DNA from: Desulfobulbus_C sp964551175
GTDB taxonomy: Bacteria; Desulfobacterota; Desulfobulbia; Desulfobulbales; Desulfobulbaceae
NCBI GenBank assembly: GCA_964551175.1
Contig: CAZKBZ010000008.1
Location: 1-48,427, forward strand
DNA: 48,427 nt
Direction of reading: 5' to 3'
In this document: positions 25,301-34,196 of the stretch, piece after piece
Layout of the letters: the number at the start of each line of letters is the position of its first letter
How positions within the stretch are numbered: the stretch's first letter is position 1
Translations under genes and position numbers: made by a program
Notes under the pieces: model-generated
The model's input: only the letters and a program-made list of their open reading frames with translations
Database searches by the model: none
Told to the model about the DNA's origin: nothing

Positions 25301-25823
25301 CTTCTGCAGGATCACCCTGGAGAGCAGATTTGACAACGGCCTCATTGATCAGCAGGTTGACTATCATGCGGTCCCAGAATGGGATTGTGTCTGCAGCAGG
25401 AGATTTTTTTTGTGTCGCAGCCGGACTGGAAACCGAAGGAAGGGTGTTGTTTTCCGCGCTACCTGCAGATTGATTGTCAACTGGAGGTGTACCGGAAAAC
25501 ACCAGTACCGGTGCTTCCATGCTGACAGTGCCCAGATTCACCGGGTTCACGATCAGTGCCAGTAATCCCTTCTCGCTGCTCAGTTCGGGAACAGTGACAT
25601 GGAAACCATGCGCTTTATCATCATAAACCAGCCCTCTGCACTGCAACCCCTGCTGCCAGCCGATACTGCATCCGGCCACCGACAGCGATCCGGGGATACG
25701 GTCGGCTATCCGGCTGAAAAAAAGATCCTGAACCCTGCCGTTGGATACAATCAGAGGAAGCAGGCTGACCAGCACTATCAGCAGCAATACTGCTCCTGCA
25801 ATAAACACATTTCTTTTTTTCAC
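22341..25823 (-). CDS. Large AsmA/TamB-like envelope protein
   Basis: About 1160 residues. A single N-terminal membrane helix (about residues 8-28, VFIAGAVLLLIVLVSLLPLI) is followed by a very long periplasmic region of repeated beta-rich segments such as 'LxLDLSxxxGxxW' and 'GxLxxxSFSLNGSADLGKA', typical of AsmA-like bridge proteins that span the periplasm and help move lipids to the outer membrane. The final helix-prone stretch has repeats AAGKAAGKVIEQQVEKI. GTG at 25823 is favoured because GGAG lies 8 bases upstream; another GTG is at 25832. It lies between the FetAB-like genes and crcB in one direction. The assignment is by architecture, without a diagnostic motif. Confidence 0.7.
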   Translation of the reverse strand: MKKRNVFIAGAVLLLIVLVSLLPLIVSNGRVQDLFFSRIADRIPGSLSVAGCSIGWQQGLQCRGLVYDDKAHGFHVTVPELSSEKGLLALIVNPVNLGTVSMEAPVLVFSGTPPVDNQSAGSAENNTLPSVSSPAATQKKSPAADTIPFWDRMIVNLLINEAVVKSALQGDPAEVVVRNGILDASLASGSVHFQLDLESDDGRGTATASGFINLPTRKEALLDTLVTEIKLHVMDLQVKPFLTLLPVRENLPVVTAELSSELLIKATGIHSLKISGTNRLQDVAMAGGVLGEDQPRFEQVTLDLDLSRAAGNSWQFPEMVFSSDFGQLTLKGSYGGRDFTLSGGGRVELPLLFDQFPHLFRVQPETSLQNGALDFTISMENDQQQLSVSTDMVIDNLAGMQQGQPFSWNSPLSLHLDGGMIDRSPQVDKIALKASFLDLVGSGDLQSFSLNGSADLGKAVQQIGTIFQLPWAADGRLHFTAKSKEEGDSTYVVNTRVDIDDFTLFRDGELVMPGHKLAFSGKLTTPGKLGESRADAMDLFFDLSGWPGKINGKLESVYTRSGQVSARYSLQSYMQLGRLTDLFHNLDILASETTLTGSMDLKSSGYFEENRLVVQEFDGRTDDFILYHLGRIYKDSSIHLFTTDSVVNGEPAKPVKPLAVADNSASFFARGGNWNVFDSVSHRIVLRNLALSSTLGSLNVSRFSIEDWQQFPETLSLQLNGKADVGRLTSVLQQAEILPPEQTLTGNGSFAVDLAAKEGKGHTGTVQFDINSLSLNSGEKNVLSDEFVSINTRLQGDLAGRDIDFETFDLKSALLRLQARGRLQSSGKEPHFFLSGKLTPDFSALADLVNSLYAVDIRAAGRQQEQFSLYFPLDESEEDKTSRLRFETRLQADYAAFSGIDLQQPLLPVTMEQGVLQARLAGGLNEGTLSFSPRIDYTVSPPVVTLPDAEQVLTDAKLGQSLSDILKRINPVLGLLARPSGTISVRMDRFFWPLASDGAEQAEFRAVLNVSRVTLVPEGVLHEILTLAGLGDEPLALDQSEIICTAATGRISCTPLKILVAESEMTLAGSVGFDGNIDYLLEVPVTRKLVGREGYRILQGTTLKVPIRGNQDHAVFDADDLARAISDLLGQAAGKAAGKVIEQQVEKILPGLLDGLLGNE

Positions 25824-25892
25824 CAAAAACACTCCATGGTTGGAAAATAGATCCTAAGACTGCCTGCAAAACATCCGACTAACCCGCACATT

Positions 25893-26693
25893 TTATGATG
25901 ACGACTGCAGCTGATCCAGCCGCAACCGATCCCGTTCGTCAAAGAGTCTGCGGGTCAGCAGCCACATGGCAGCCATCACTCCAAAGCCGGTACCGGCGGC
26001 GATGAGAAACATGATGAGAATCTGGTACTTAACCGCGTCCATTGGTGACGAACCGCCCAGAATCTGGCCGGTCATCATGCCGGGCAAACTGACTAGGCCG
26101 GCAGCAGCCATGGAGTTGATGATAGGGATCATACCCGAACGCATGGCCTGGCGTCGTATCTCAGCTGTTGCCTCGCTGCCGCTCTCACCAAGCAGCAATC
26201 GCTGTTCCACCAGCTGCCGCTGCTGCCAGAGGGTTTCAGTCATTCTGTCCATGGAAAGTGATATCCCGTTCATGGTATTGCCCAGCAGCATTCCCAGCAG
26301 GGGAATTGCATATTGAGGAGTATACCAGGGATCATTGGCAATAATGACTGCCAGGGCAAGAAAGGCCACGGAAAAAGAAGAAATAAACATGGAACCGGTG
26401 CCGAGCAGCCAACCCTGACTGCCGCGCAGGCGTCGATGCTGGCGGGCCATGACCTCCCGGCCGGCCACCGCCAGCATCACCATGGAAATTGCCACCACAA
26501 AGAGCAGGCTGGCATGGGCAAAGAGAACCCGCAGTACCTGGCCGATGAGCAGGAGCTGGACCGTAGTGCGCAGGGCAGAGACAGCCAGCCTTTTTTCAAT
26601 GCCCAGCTTGAGACATCGACTGAGGAATCCCAGCACAATCAGCAGACTGGCGGCAATACTGAGATCAAATGGAGAAAGTGGTTTAACCCCCAT
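25893..26693 (-). CDS. fetB: FetB-like ABC transporter permease
   Basis: 266 residues from the ATG at 26693, which has AGGGAG 6 bases upstream inside the end of fetA; the two genes overlap by 11 bases. The protein has about seven membrane helices and the family stretches LLGMLLGNTMNGISLSMDR (~150) and SMAAAGLVSLPGMMTGQILGG split around residue 205-225, characteristic of the UPF0014/FetB family. In E. coli FetAB is an iron exporter that protects against oxidative stress. The pairing with the ATPase gene supports the call; metal specificity is by homology only. Confidence 0.88.
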   Translation of the reverse strand: MGVKPLSPFDLSIAASLLIVLGFLSRCLKLGIEKRLAVSALRTTVQLLLIGQVLRVLFAHASLLFVVAISMVMLAVAGREVMARQHRRLRGSQGWLLGTGSMFISSFSVAFLALAVIIANDPWYTPQYAIPLLGMLLGNTMNGISLSMDRMTETLWQQRQLVEQRLLLGESGSEATAEIRRQAMRSGMIPIINSMAAAGLVSLPGMMTGQILGGSSPMDAVKYQILIMFLIAAGTGFGVMAAMWLLTRRLFDERDRLRLDQLQSSS

Positions 26694-27309
26694 GCTGCAC
26701 TCCCTGGACCTGCTGCAGAATGCCGTCCCTGTCAAGATAACACTGGTCATCAGCCACCCGTTCGAGCTGGAGACGATCATGACTGACCCAGAGTACCGGG
26801 ACCTGATGATGACTGCAGTAATCAAGCAGCATGTTTTCCGTACGTTCTATATTTGCCGAATCAAGGCTGGCCGTGGGTTCATCCAGGAGAAGTGCACGAG
26901 GGTTGTTCTGCAGCAGACGTACTGTGGCCAGCCGTTGCTTTTCACCGGTGGACAGGCGGCTTACCTCCCAGTTCAGCACATCGGGTTCAAAACCTAACTG
27001 CTGCAGCCTTGCTTCAAGCCTTTTCACGGAAACCTGAAAATGATCTCCCACCACATCAAACCACCAGAAGCTCTCCGCAGGCAGCATGGCCACGGTTTTC
27101 CGCCACATGGCAGCCGGAACCTGTTCACAGGTCATATCACCAAGACGAACCTGTCCCTGGTGGGGATCAAGGTCGGCAATTGCCCGCAGCAACAAGGTTT
27201 TGCCGGCACCGGAAGCCCCCTGCAGACCAAAAACCCTGCCTGCTGCGATCTGAAATGAATAGGGACCGCGATCCTGAAAAGAAAGGGATGTCACCTGGAG
27301 ATTATTCAT
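26683..27309 (-). CDS. fetA: FetA-like ABC transporter ATPase
   Basis: 208 residues. Walker A is GASGAGKT (~32-39), the signature LSTGEKQR (~120) replaces the usual LSGGQ, Walker B is ALLLDEPT (~140) and the switch histidine is in WVSHDR (~176). Short length and signature fit the YbbL/FetA subfamily, partner of the FetB permease encoded next. The start is the ATG at 27309; the preceding in-frame TTG is not needed. It is probably the first gene of the fetAB-asmA-crcB-DUF190-lysE series. Confidence 0.88.
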   Translation of the reverse strand: MNNLQVTSLSFQDRGPYSFQIAAGRVFGLQGASGAGKTLLLRAIADLDPHQGQVRLGDMTCEQVPAAMWRKTVAMLPAESFWWFDVVGDHFQVSVKRLEARLQQLGFEPDVLNWEVSRLSTGEKQRLATVRLLQNNPRALLLDEPTASLDSANIERTENMLLDYCSHHQVPVLWVSHDRLQLERVADDQCYLDRDGILQQVQGVQHGG

Positions 27310-27345
27310 CAAAACGATTTTAATCCGACTGAATACGATTACCGT

Positions 27346-28137
27346 TTACGATCGGGAAGCCAGCAGGTCACCGAGAAAGTCCGCAACTGTCTCGGCACCG
27401 CTCTCTCTTTCCTCTCTATCCATGAAATGTCCGCATAATTCCGGGATCATATCCAGCCAGCTGCCGTCACTGAACTGTTCCCCTGTTATCGGTCGGGAAA
27501 CCATCTCACGCTCAATAAATGCCGCCAGGGGNNNNNNNNNNNNNNNNNNNNNNNNNNNNNNNNNNNNNNNNNNNNNNNNNNNNNNNNNNNNNNNNNNNNN
27601 NNNNNNNNNNNNNNNNNNNNNNNNNNNNNNNACATGGTAATCAACGCTCGCATACAGCTGCTCCAGGTAACTGATATGATAACCGAACCCCGGCCACTGT
27701 TCAAGATAGGAGCGGTAAATCCAGTCCCAGGTGAAATTTTCCAGTAAAACCGAAAGAATACCGGCCCGTTGTGCGGCTGCAATGCCAAGCGGTGCGATAT
27801 CACAGATCACCAGGCTGCAGTCAGCCAGCAATCCAGCCACCCTGTCAACCAGGGACTGATCCAGAGGAAAGAACCGATCCAGGAGTTCAAGCGTCTTTCC
27901 GGGATCCTCTTCCAGGGAGTTACGCTGCACAAGCCCGATATCACAGTTAACTGAATGCAGTGAGTAAGGGGCTGTCAAAGACTCTGCAAAAAACCAGTGG
28001 GGCACAGTGGTTACAATCTCAAAACAGACAGGCAGTCCTGCCGACAATGCTTCCATGACGGCACAGGCCCTGGCAGCATGGCCAAAACCATGGGCAGTAA
28101 TGCAGCAGCCCACCCGTATGGAAGGTTCACTGTTCAT
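27346..28137 (-). CDS. GT-B-like glycosyltransferase, interrupted by an assembly gap
   Basis: The N-terminal ~170 residues show a MurG-type fold pattern: GCCITAHGFGHAARACAV (glycine/histidine loop near residue 10-27), then alternating strands and helices ending at about YASVDYH. The next part is lost in 100 N (27532-27631). The C-terminal ~60 residues (PLAAFIERE to the stop) resume in a compatible frame, but the true gap size is unknown. The N-terminus resembles the sugar-nucleotide-binding domain also found at the start of plant L-arabinokinases and in bacterial UDP-sugar transferases. ATG 28137 and GTG 28191 are both possible starts, without a clear ribosome binding site. Function beyond glycosyl transfer cannot be stated. 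Confidence 0.6.
   Translation of the reverse strand: MNSEPSIRVGCCITAHGFGHAARACAVMEALSAGLPVCFEIVTTVPHWFFAESLTAPYSLHSVNCDIGLVQRNSLEEDPGKTLELLDRFFPLDQSLVDRVAGLLADCSLVICDIAPLGIAAAQRAGILSVLLENFTWDWIYRSYLEQWPGFGYHISYLEQLYASVDYHXXXXXXXXXXXXXXXXXXXXXXXXXXXXXXXXXXPLAAFIEREMVSRPITGEQFSDGSWLDMIPELCGHFMDREERESGAETVADFLGDLLASRS
27532..27631. other. 100-N scaffold gap
   Basis: Exactly 100 N, the usual placeholder length, inside the glycosyltransferase gene. Unlike the gap at 21473, the flanks share no overlap, so sequence is truly missing and its length is unknown. Confidence 0.95.
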
Positions 28138-28253
28138 GACCGGCTGTTGCTTACTGCAAAAGGCAAAAGCTATATCCCGGAATCTTTTCACAACTGCGGT
28201 TCAACATTCCTGCTCTCTTAATTCTTTTGTTGCCCCGGCCCGAACCTGTGCGT

Positions 28254-29768
28254 TCAATTCTCCTCACCATCTGCCTGCACACCTAAAATGACCATAAACG
28301 TTGTTCCCTCCCCTTCTCTGCTCTTCACTGTTATGGAACCGCCATGCTTTTCTATAATATTTTTGGAAATGGACAGTCCCAGGCCGGTGCCACGATTTTT
28401 ATCGGTAAAAAAGGGGGTAAAAATCTGCTCCATTTTTTCTTTTGATATCCCCTTGCCGGTATCTGAAATCTCAATAGCCACTGTTTTTCCATGCGGCAGC
28501 GGGTAGGTCTTAACCGTCAGGGTTCCTCCAGATTCCATAGCATGGATCCCATTGATTACGATATTGAGCAGCACCTGGTAGACCTGTTCTCCGTCCATGG
28601 GAATTTCCGGCAGAACAGGACTGAGTTCCGTGACAAACTCAATATGTTTGCTTGCAAATTCAGCCTCCATGAAGCGGCCCAGCCGTTCCACCAGGCTGTT
28701 TAAGGAACCGTATACCATTACCGGCTCCTTGGGCCGGGCAAAGTCGAGAAACTCCCGCACAATTCCATCAAGCCTGGTGGTTTCTTCCACGATTATGCCG
28801 GCCAGCTGTTCATTTCCCGGAGCCACTTTGCTGATCCGTTTGCCGAGCATCTCAGCCGTGGAACGGACAATCCCCAATGGATTTTTTATCTCATGTGATA
28901 CTGCGGCCACCATCTTTCCCAGAGAGGCAAGCCGCTGGGATTCGTGCAGCTGTTGTTCAAGCCTGCGCCGTTCCTCGGCTCTGGCTTCCATGATCCGGTT
29001 GGCCCGGACCACGATACCACTCAACACACCGAATAAAACAGCCATTATGGTCAGAGACAGCAGCATGATCCTGTACTGCAGGGAGATGATAGCCCGCAAA
29101 TCCTCGGAAAGATCCTTGACCACTTCGATAACACCCATGATTTCCCCTTTACGGTCGCTCAACGAGCGCTCCTGACGAAAGGGAACATATGTTTTCAGGG
29201 TACAGTACACAGGTGGTGCGCCGGGCAGCAGGTTGAGAAGAGATCCGCTGGAGATCAGGATGGAACTGCTCTCTCCATCCAGGGCCTTTCGGTATTCCAG
29301 ACCGCCCATGTCGCGTTTGCCGACCAGCTCCGGCTCTGTTGAGTAAGAAATGATGTTTTCCCGGGAATCAAAGATGGTCACCGACTGGATATTCATCCCC
29401 CGGGTAATGTTACGGACAATGGTGTCAAGCCGTTCAAACTGGATCGGATCAGACAGGGCTATACGCCCATAACGGACAACCGTAGGCAGCACAAACTGGA
29501 GAAAAACCTGGCGGTTGAGGTTTTCGGCAAACATGCGTGAATAGCTGTCACTTCGCTCAAGCAGGACTTTTTTTGCATTGTTGGACAAACTCCAGGTCAG
29601 GATCAGCGAGGCCAGCAGAATCACGGACAGGGAGGTGAAGGAAAAATATTTAACCAGAGCAAAGGACTGGTGGCTCGTGCTGATCGAGCGGCGCCGATTT
29701 TTTTTCTTTGCCCTTGTAAACTTTGAAAAAAAATTCAGCCTGGTAACATCAGGAAACTGCAGTTTCAT
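28254..29768 (-). CDS. Membrane-bound sensor histidine kinase
   Basis: 504 residues. A basic N-terminus (KKKNRRR) precedes TM1 (~43-62); a periplasmic sensor region of about 170 residues, ending in GVIEVVKDLSEDL, precedes TM2 (~232-252). A short HAMP-like/coiled segment leads to HisKA with the phospho-acceptor in VSHEIKNPLGIV (~296), then HATPase_c with N-box LLNIVINGIHAM, DTGKGI and GTGLGLSI. ATG at 29768 has GCGGAG 6 bases upstream and overlaps the end of the radical SAM gene by 20 bases, so the two are co-expressed. No response regulator is adjacent, so this is an orphan kinase or its partner is beyond the gap. Confidence 0.88.
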   Translation of the reverse strand: MKLQFPDVTRLNFFSKFTRAKKKNRRRSISTSHQSFALVKYFSFTSLSVILLASLILTWSLSNNAKKVLLERSDSYSRMFAENLNRQVFLQFVLPTVVRYGRIALSDPIQFERLDTIVRNITRGMNIQSVTIFDSRENIISYSTEPELVGKRDMGGLEYRKALDGESSSILISSGSLLNLLPGAPPVYCTLKTYVPFRQERSLSDRKGEIMGVIEVVKDLSEDLRAIISLQYRIMLLSLTIMAVLFGVLSGIVVRANRIMEARAEERRRLEQQLHESQRLASLGKMVAAVSHEIKNPLGIVRSTAEMLGKRISKVAPGNEQLAGIIVEETTRLDGIVREFLDFARPKEPVMVYGSLNSLVERLGRFMEAEFASKHIEFVTELSPVLPEIPMDGEQVYQVLLNIVINGIHAMESGGTLTVKTYPLPHGKTVAIEISDTGKGISKEKMEQIFTPFFTDKNRGTGLGLSISKNIIEKHGGSITVKSREGEGTTFMVILGVQADGEEN

Positions 29769-31494
29769 TACATACTCCGCAGCGACGGCAGACAGCAGTA
29801 TCACAGCCCGGTGTGAACCTGCCTGCCAGTGCCTTTTCCAGTTCCCGGTAGAGATAGCTCTCCTTTATCCCGTGATCAACCACCTGCCAGCAGAACAGTT
29901 CATCTTCAGATCTTGGTCGGACAGCATATTGCCAGGAATTCAAGCCATGCGCTTTCATTGCCTGTTTAAAGGAACGTCTGCCGGTGCCGATGTCAAGTAA
30001 AACCGGGGCAACACGCCGGTCCGCCCGGGAAAAAACCGCTTGGGACAGGACCCGCTCCGGCCGGTCCACCTTGATGTGCAGATTGGCCATTGTTGTTAAA
30101 TTCTTTTTCAGATACTTGATTTTGTTTTTTAAGTTTGCCACTGCGCACCTGGTGTTGTGCTGCAGGGAGGCTGTTTTATAATCAAGGCCGCCAAAGGAAA
30201 GGTATTGAAACGGTGTCCAGGGTTTGGGCACAAAACTGTTCACCGACAGAATAATTTCGCAAACCCGTCCCCGTCTCTGACCTATGGGCAGAATCAGATC
30301 CCGGATCCTGTGAATAAGACTAACGAGTTCATCAAGATCCTGCTCGGTTTCCGTGGGCAGGCCGGTCATCACATACAGCTTGAGCGTATAAATCCCGGCC
30401 TCGACCAGGGCAACGGCAGCAGCGAGTAAATCCTGTTCAGACAATCCCTTATTGATAACCTGACGCAGACGCTGCGAACAGCCGTCCGGGGCAATGGCCA
30501 CGGATTTCAAACCGGAACGGGACAGGAGTGCAAGCAGTTGATCGGAAATGCGGTCAGCACGCAGCGAGGAAAAGGAAAGCGAGCACTCCTGTTCCTGCAG
30601 ATAACCGGCAATACGATCCAGGGTTTCTCCATCCGACATCTCCATGCCAAGCAGACCCACCCGATCAACACCTTGTGGTCGGGCTGCAAGACCCGCCAGA
30701 ACCGCATCTCCGTCCCAAAGCCGCGGCGGCCGGTAAATAAACCCTGCGGCACAGAAACGGCAGCTGCGGCTGCAGCCCCGTCCAAGTTCAGTCATGTACA
30801 TACCCAGTTCCGCTTCCGGTGACAACAGTTCAGAATGGGCCGCCTCTCTGGTATCCGACAGCACCACCTTGCGCACCCGTTTCGGCAAACCGGCTGCAGC
30901 TGTTATTTCCAGAACCCGACCATCAGCATCATACTGAAAGCTATAGCTGCCGGGAATGTAACAGCCGGCAAGGGTCGTTCCTATACGCTGCCGCAGTTCC
31001 TCCCTGTTGCCTAAATCTGTAAGTTCCTTCATCAGCTGCGGCAAAACGGCTTCCGCCTCCCCTATGACCATGAGATCGGCAAACAAAGCCAACGGTTCCG
31101 GGTTCATGAAAACACCGACTCCGCCGAGCACTACCAGGGGAGATCCGGGCCCGATATTGCTTCCTCTGTCGGCAGCATACGGCTCAACTGGTCCGGCTGC
31201 CAGCATTGCGGCCAGCCGGGGGAAATCATGTTCAAAACTGATGGACCCGAATACCAGGGGAAAATCAGTCAGGGGACGGCTGGACTCAAGCGATCGAAAC
31301 GGTTCAGACTCCTGCGGATAAACAAACCGCTCACAGACTATATGATCAAAATTATTCAGCAGACGATAGAGAAGCTGAAAACCGAGATTTGAAACAGCAA
31401 GGGAATAGGTGTTGGGATAGAGAAGGGCTGCGGGCAGGCGCCCTTTCCACTTCTTTCGGACAGTACCTGTTTCCGATTCAAGCAGGGGATGCAA
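29749..31494 (-). CDS. Radical SAM protein with B12-binding-like N-terminal region (TIGR03960-like)
   Basis: 581 residues. The N-terminus (LLYPNTYSLAVSNLGFQLLY, ~25-44) and following ~180 residues match the B12-binding-type domain of this radical SAM subfamily, including GGVGVFMNPEPLA. The 4Fe-4S motif is CSRSCRFCAAG (C-x3-C-x2-C, near 236-246), followed by a TIM barrel with DGCSQRLRQVINKG and YVMTGLPTETEQD. The last residues carry a further cysteine group (CRRCGVCNE). Substrate unknown; in many bacteria this family accompanies a DUF2344 domain, which is absent here. The TTG start follows the likely promoter so closely that the message may be almost leaderless, or the true start differs. Confidence 0.8.
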   Translation of the reverse strand: MHPLLESETGTVRKKWKGRLPAALLYPNTYSLAVSNLGFQLLYRLLNNFDHIVCERFVYPQESEPFRSLESSRPLTDFPLVFGSISFEHDFPRLAAMLAAGPVEPYAADRGSNIGPGSPLVVLGGVGVFMNPEPLALFADLMVIGEAEAVLPQLMKELTDLGNREELRQRIGTTLAGCYIPGSYSFQYDADGRVLEITAAAGLPKRVRKVVLSDTREAAHSELLSPEAELGMYMTELGRGCSRSCRFCAAGFIYRPPRLWDGDAVLAGLAARPQGVDRVGLLGMEMSDGETLDRIAGYLQEQECSLSFSSLRADRISDQLLALLSRSGLKSVAIAPDGCSQRLRQVINKGLSEQDLLAAAVALVEAGIYTLKLYVMTGLPTETEQDLDELVSLIHRIRDLILPIGQRRGRVCEIILSVNSFVPKPWTPFQYLSFGGLDYKTASLQHNTRCAVANLKNKIKYLKKNLTTMANLHIKVDRPERVLSQAVFSRADRRVAPVLLDIGTGRRSFKQAMKAHGLNSWQYAVRPRSEDELFCWQVVDHGIKESYLYRELEKALAGRFTPGCDTAVCRRCGVCNETAVS

Positions 31495-31503
31495 AAGAAG
31501 AGC

Positions 31504-31532
31504 GTATAATATAAGCTTTTTCAGATAAACAA
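31504..31532 (-). promoter_or_regulatory. Probable promoter of the radical SAM - histidine kinase pair
   Basis: On the minus strand TTGTTT (31532-31527) and TTATAC (31509-31504) are 17 bases apart. Transcription would begin near 31497, only about three bases before the annotated TTG start at 31494. Confidence 0.4.
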
Positions 31533-31618
31533 TGGTGCATGGCTACAGATCCCCGGGTCAGTCCTGTTGCAATCATCTGCATATCTTAACGAGCAGGCAG
31601 GAGGGTTGACCACTCTTT

Positions 31619-32815
31619 TTAATTCGCCTTTTTTCGGATATAGGCAGGTTCGTCCCATTCGTCCATCTCGTTCTGCTCATCAAAAATGGGTGTTGGCATG
31701 GTACGCAACCCTTTGGGGACAGGATTTGGAGGTGCGAAACTGACGGCTCGGTTTTCCTTGGGACTCTGCGGTTCTTCAACCGGTTTGGCCGCGGTGCCGG
31801 CCGTCTCGTCTTTGGGGTGCCCGACCACATTGAGCTCGGAAATAGTCTCAGCCTCTTCGATACTGGAGATGCCGGTGGCGATCACGGTCACCCGCAGTTC
31901 ATCACCCATGTTCTCATCAAACAGAGCGCCGATTATAATATTTGCATCCTCGTGCGCCTTGTCCTGAATCAGGGCTGAAGCCTCCATGAACTCACCCATG
32001 GTCAGCGAACTGGTGGCGGAAATATTGATCAAAATTCCGCGGGCACCGTCAATACCGACATCTTCAAGCAACTGGTTGTCTATGGCCCGCTTGGCCGCCT
32101 CGCTGGCACGGTTTTCACCTGCGGCAGAACCTGAGCCCATAATTGCCGGACCGACTTCCTTCATAACGGTTTTCAGATCAGCGAAGTCAACATTGATATG
32201 GCCGGGCAGATTGATGAGGTCGGTAATGCCCTTGACAGCCTGCAGCAGGACATCGTCCACCATCTGCATCATGTCCACCAGCGTGGAATTTTTCTGCATC
32301 AGGCCGAGCAACCGGTCATTGGGAACAGTAATGATGGTATCTGAATGTTTTTTCAGCTCTTCCCAGCCCGCCTCGGCATTGCGCATGCGGCGCTTGGCTT
32401 CAAAATAAAACGGCTTGGTCACTACAGCGACAGTCAGAACTCCGGCCTCCTTGCAGAGCTTGGCAATAACCGGTGCTGCTCCGGTACCGGTACCGCCGCC
32501 AAGTCCGGCTGTAACAAATACCATGTCAGCCCCGTCAAGGGCCTTGACCAGATCATCATAACTTTCTTGGGCGGCATCCTTACCCCTTTCAGGATCAGCT
32601 CCTGCGCCCATACCTTTGGTAATACCCGGACCCAACTGGATCCTGATATCGGCACGCGATCTTTCAAGGGCCTGCATATCAGTATTAGCTGCAATGAACT
32701 CCACACCGGCCAGTCGATTCTCAACCATGGTATTAATGGCATTTCCTCCACCACCACCGACTCCGATGACCTTGATTGCAGCTACAGATTCTTCTTCCGC
32801 CATTCTGAACGGCAT
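31619..32815 (-). CDS. ftsZ: Cell-division protein FtsZ
   Basis: 398 residues. The bacterial tubulin that forms the cytokinetic ring. GTP-binding tubulin signature GGGTGTGAAP at ~108, N-terminal loop GVGGGGGNAIN at ~18, NVDFADL of the T7 synergy loop region at ~208. The linker (~320-385) is Pro/Glu-rich and the C-terminal peptide DEWDEPAYIRKKAN retains the conserved motif that binds FtsA. GAGGGGG is 5 bases before the ATG. It is the last gene of the dcw cluster and has a separate putative promoter at 32856-32884. All expected catalytic features are intact. Confidence 0.98.
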   Translation of the reverse strand: MPFRMAEEESVAAIKVIGVGGGGGNAINTMVENRLAGVEFIAANTDMQALERSRADIRIQLGPGITKGMGAGADPERGKDAAQESYDDLVKALDGADMVFVTAGLGGGTGTGAAPVIAKLCKEAGVLTVAVVTKPFYFEAKRRMRNAEAGWEELKKHSDTIITVPNDRLLGLMQKNSTLVDMMQMVDDVLLQAVKGITDLINLPGHINVDFADLKTVMKEVGPAIMGSGSAAGENRASEAAKRAIDNQLLEDVGIDGARGILINISATSSLTMGEFMEASALIQDKAHEDANIIIGALFDENMGDELRVTVIATGISSIEEAETISELNVVGHPKDETAGTAAKPVEEPQSPKENRAVSFAPPNPVPKGLRTMPTPIFDEQNEMDEWDEPAYIRKKAN

Positions 32816-32855
32816 GGTTTCCCCCTCAAATACTATGATCCCTGTACGAATTTAA

Positions 32856-32923
32856 ACTATACCATTAAACATGGTGAGACTAAAGTAATTTTCATCCCAG
32901 AACCGCAAGAAAAAAGTTGCGGT
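32856..32923 (-). promoter_or_regulatory. Possible internal ftsZ promoter and upstream hairpin
   Basis: In the 133-base ftsA-ftsZ spacer the minus strand has TTTAGT (32884-32879), 17 bases, then an extended -10 GGTATAGT (hexamer 32861-32856). Upstream, ACCGCAA (32902-32908) and TTGCGGT (32917-32923) form a 7-bp hairpin without a U-tract. This is the only long spacer inside the cluster from murE down, suggesting separate control of FtsZ dosage. Confidence 0.35.
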
Positions 32924-32948
32924 ATCCTGTCCTGCCCAAGCCTGCGCA

Positions 32949-34184
32949 TCAGATAATATTTCTCACAAATCCTTTCAACTTATTGATCACACCGGTATTC
33001 TCAGTCATCCCCTGGTGACGACCCTCAGCCCCATACAGGACCAGTCCGACTCCGGTGGTACAGCGGGGAGATTCTATCTCTTCACGCCTTCCGCCGACAC
33101 CCTGGGGATAACCGAGGCGAACCGGCATGTCAAAAATCTGTTCCGCCATATCGACAATATTGGCCAGCAGCGCCGTGCCGCCGGTGATAACCATGCCGGC
33201 ATTAATTCTGTTGCGATAGCCTGAGGAATGAATGTTCTTATTCACCATCTGCAGAATTTCCTCCATCCTGGCCTCAAGAATCTCCACCATGACCCGCTGG
33301 GACACTTTGCGGGCCTTACGGTCGCCTACGGTGGGCACCTCGATAATATGATTTTCCTTGATCATGGAGGATACAGCTCCGCCGAATTTGTACTTCAGCA
33401 CCTCCGCCTCCTGCAGCGGAGTTCGCAGCCCTACAGACAGATCATTGGTGAGATTGTTGCCGCCCAGAGCAAGTTCCCAGGTATGCTTGATGGTTCCGTT
33501 GCAGAATACCGCCAGATCAGTGGTGCCGCCTCCGATATCAAGCAGGGCCACTCCCAGCTCCATTTCGTCACGGCCAAGCACGGTATGGGAAGAGGCAACC
33601 GATTCCAGAACAATCTCCGCCACATTCAGCCCAGCCCTGTTACAGCTTGTGACCAGGTTGTGAAGAGATGTCACATCAGCCGTGACAATATGGACATTGG
33701 TTACCAGCCGCACACCGGTCATGCCAAGAGGATTTTGAATACCGGTATGATCATCAACCATGTATTCCTGGGGCAGAACATGGATAATCTGTTGATTATC
33801 CGATATTTTTACAGTCTGGGCTGCCTGAATAACGGCATCAATCTCCTTTTGTCTGATCTGCTGATTATTGATGGCAAGAATGCCCGGAGAATTAAAACCC
33901 TTGATGTGATTGCCGGCAATGCCGACATAAACGGTCTCGATATCACAGCCGGCCATATCAGAGGCGCTGTCAATGGCCTTTCGGATAGCTTTGACTGTTG
34001 ATTCGATATTTACGACCACCCCTTTTTTCATGCCTGATGATGCTGCCGTGCCTACTCCGATAACGTCTACATGATCATCGTCAAAAACCTCGCCGATGAC
34101 GGCACAGATTTTGGTCGTACCGATGTCGAGTCCGGCCACCAGCTCCCCGGGCTCACTGATATCTTCGATTTCCAGTTCTTCCAT
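32949..34184 (-). CDS. ftsA: Cell-division protein FtsA
   Basis: 411 residues, an actin-like ATPase that tethers FtsZ filaments to the membrane. Phosphate-1 motif GLDIGTTKICAVIGE (~18-32), phosphate-2 LLDIGGGTTDLAVF (~206-219), adenosine motif ITGGTALL (~334). The final segment NKLKGFVRNII is the amphipathic membrane-targeting helix. ATG at 34184 is preferred (GGTGAG just upstream) to TTG 34196 or GTG 34193. It directly follows ftsQ. Confidence 0.96.
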   Translation of the reverse strand: MEELEIEDISEPGELVAGLDIGTTKICAVIGEVFDDDHVDVIGVGTAASSGMKKGVVVNIESTVKAIRKAIDSASDMAGCDIETVYVGIAGNHIKGFNSPGILAINNQQIRQKEIDAVIQAAQTVKISDNQQIIHVLPQEYMVDDHTGIQNPLGMTGVRLVTNVHIVTADVTSLHNLVTSCNRAGLNVAEIVLESVASSHTVLGRDEMELGVALLDIGGGTTDLAVFCNGTIKHTWELALGGNNLTNDLSVGLRTPLQEAEVLKYKFGGAVSSMIKENHIIEVPTVGDRKARKVSQRVMVEILEARMEEILQMVNKNIHSSGYRNRINAGMVITGGTALLANIVDMAEQIFDMPVRLGYPQGVGGRREEIESPRCTTGVGLVLYGAEGRHQGMTENTGVINKLKGFVRNII

Positions 34185-34196
34185 TTTTCTCACCAA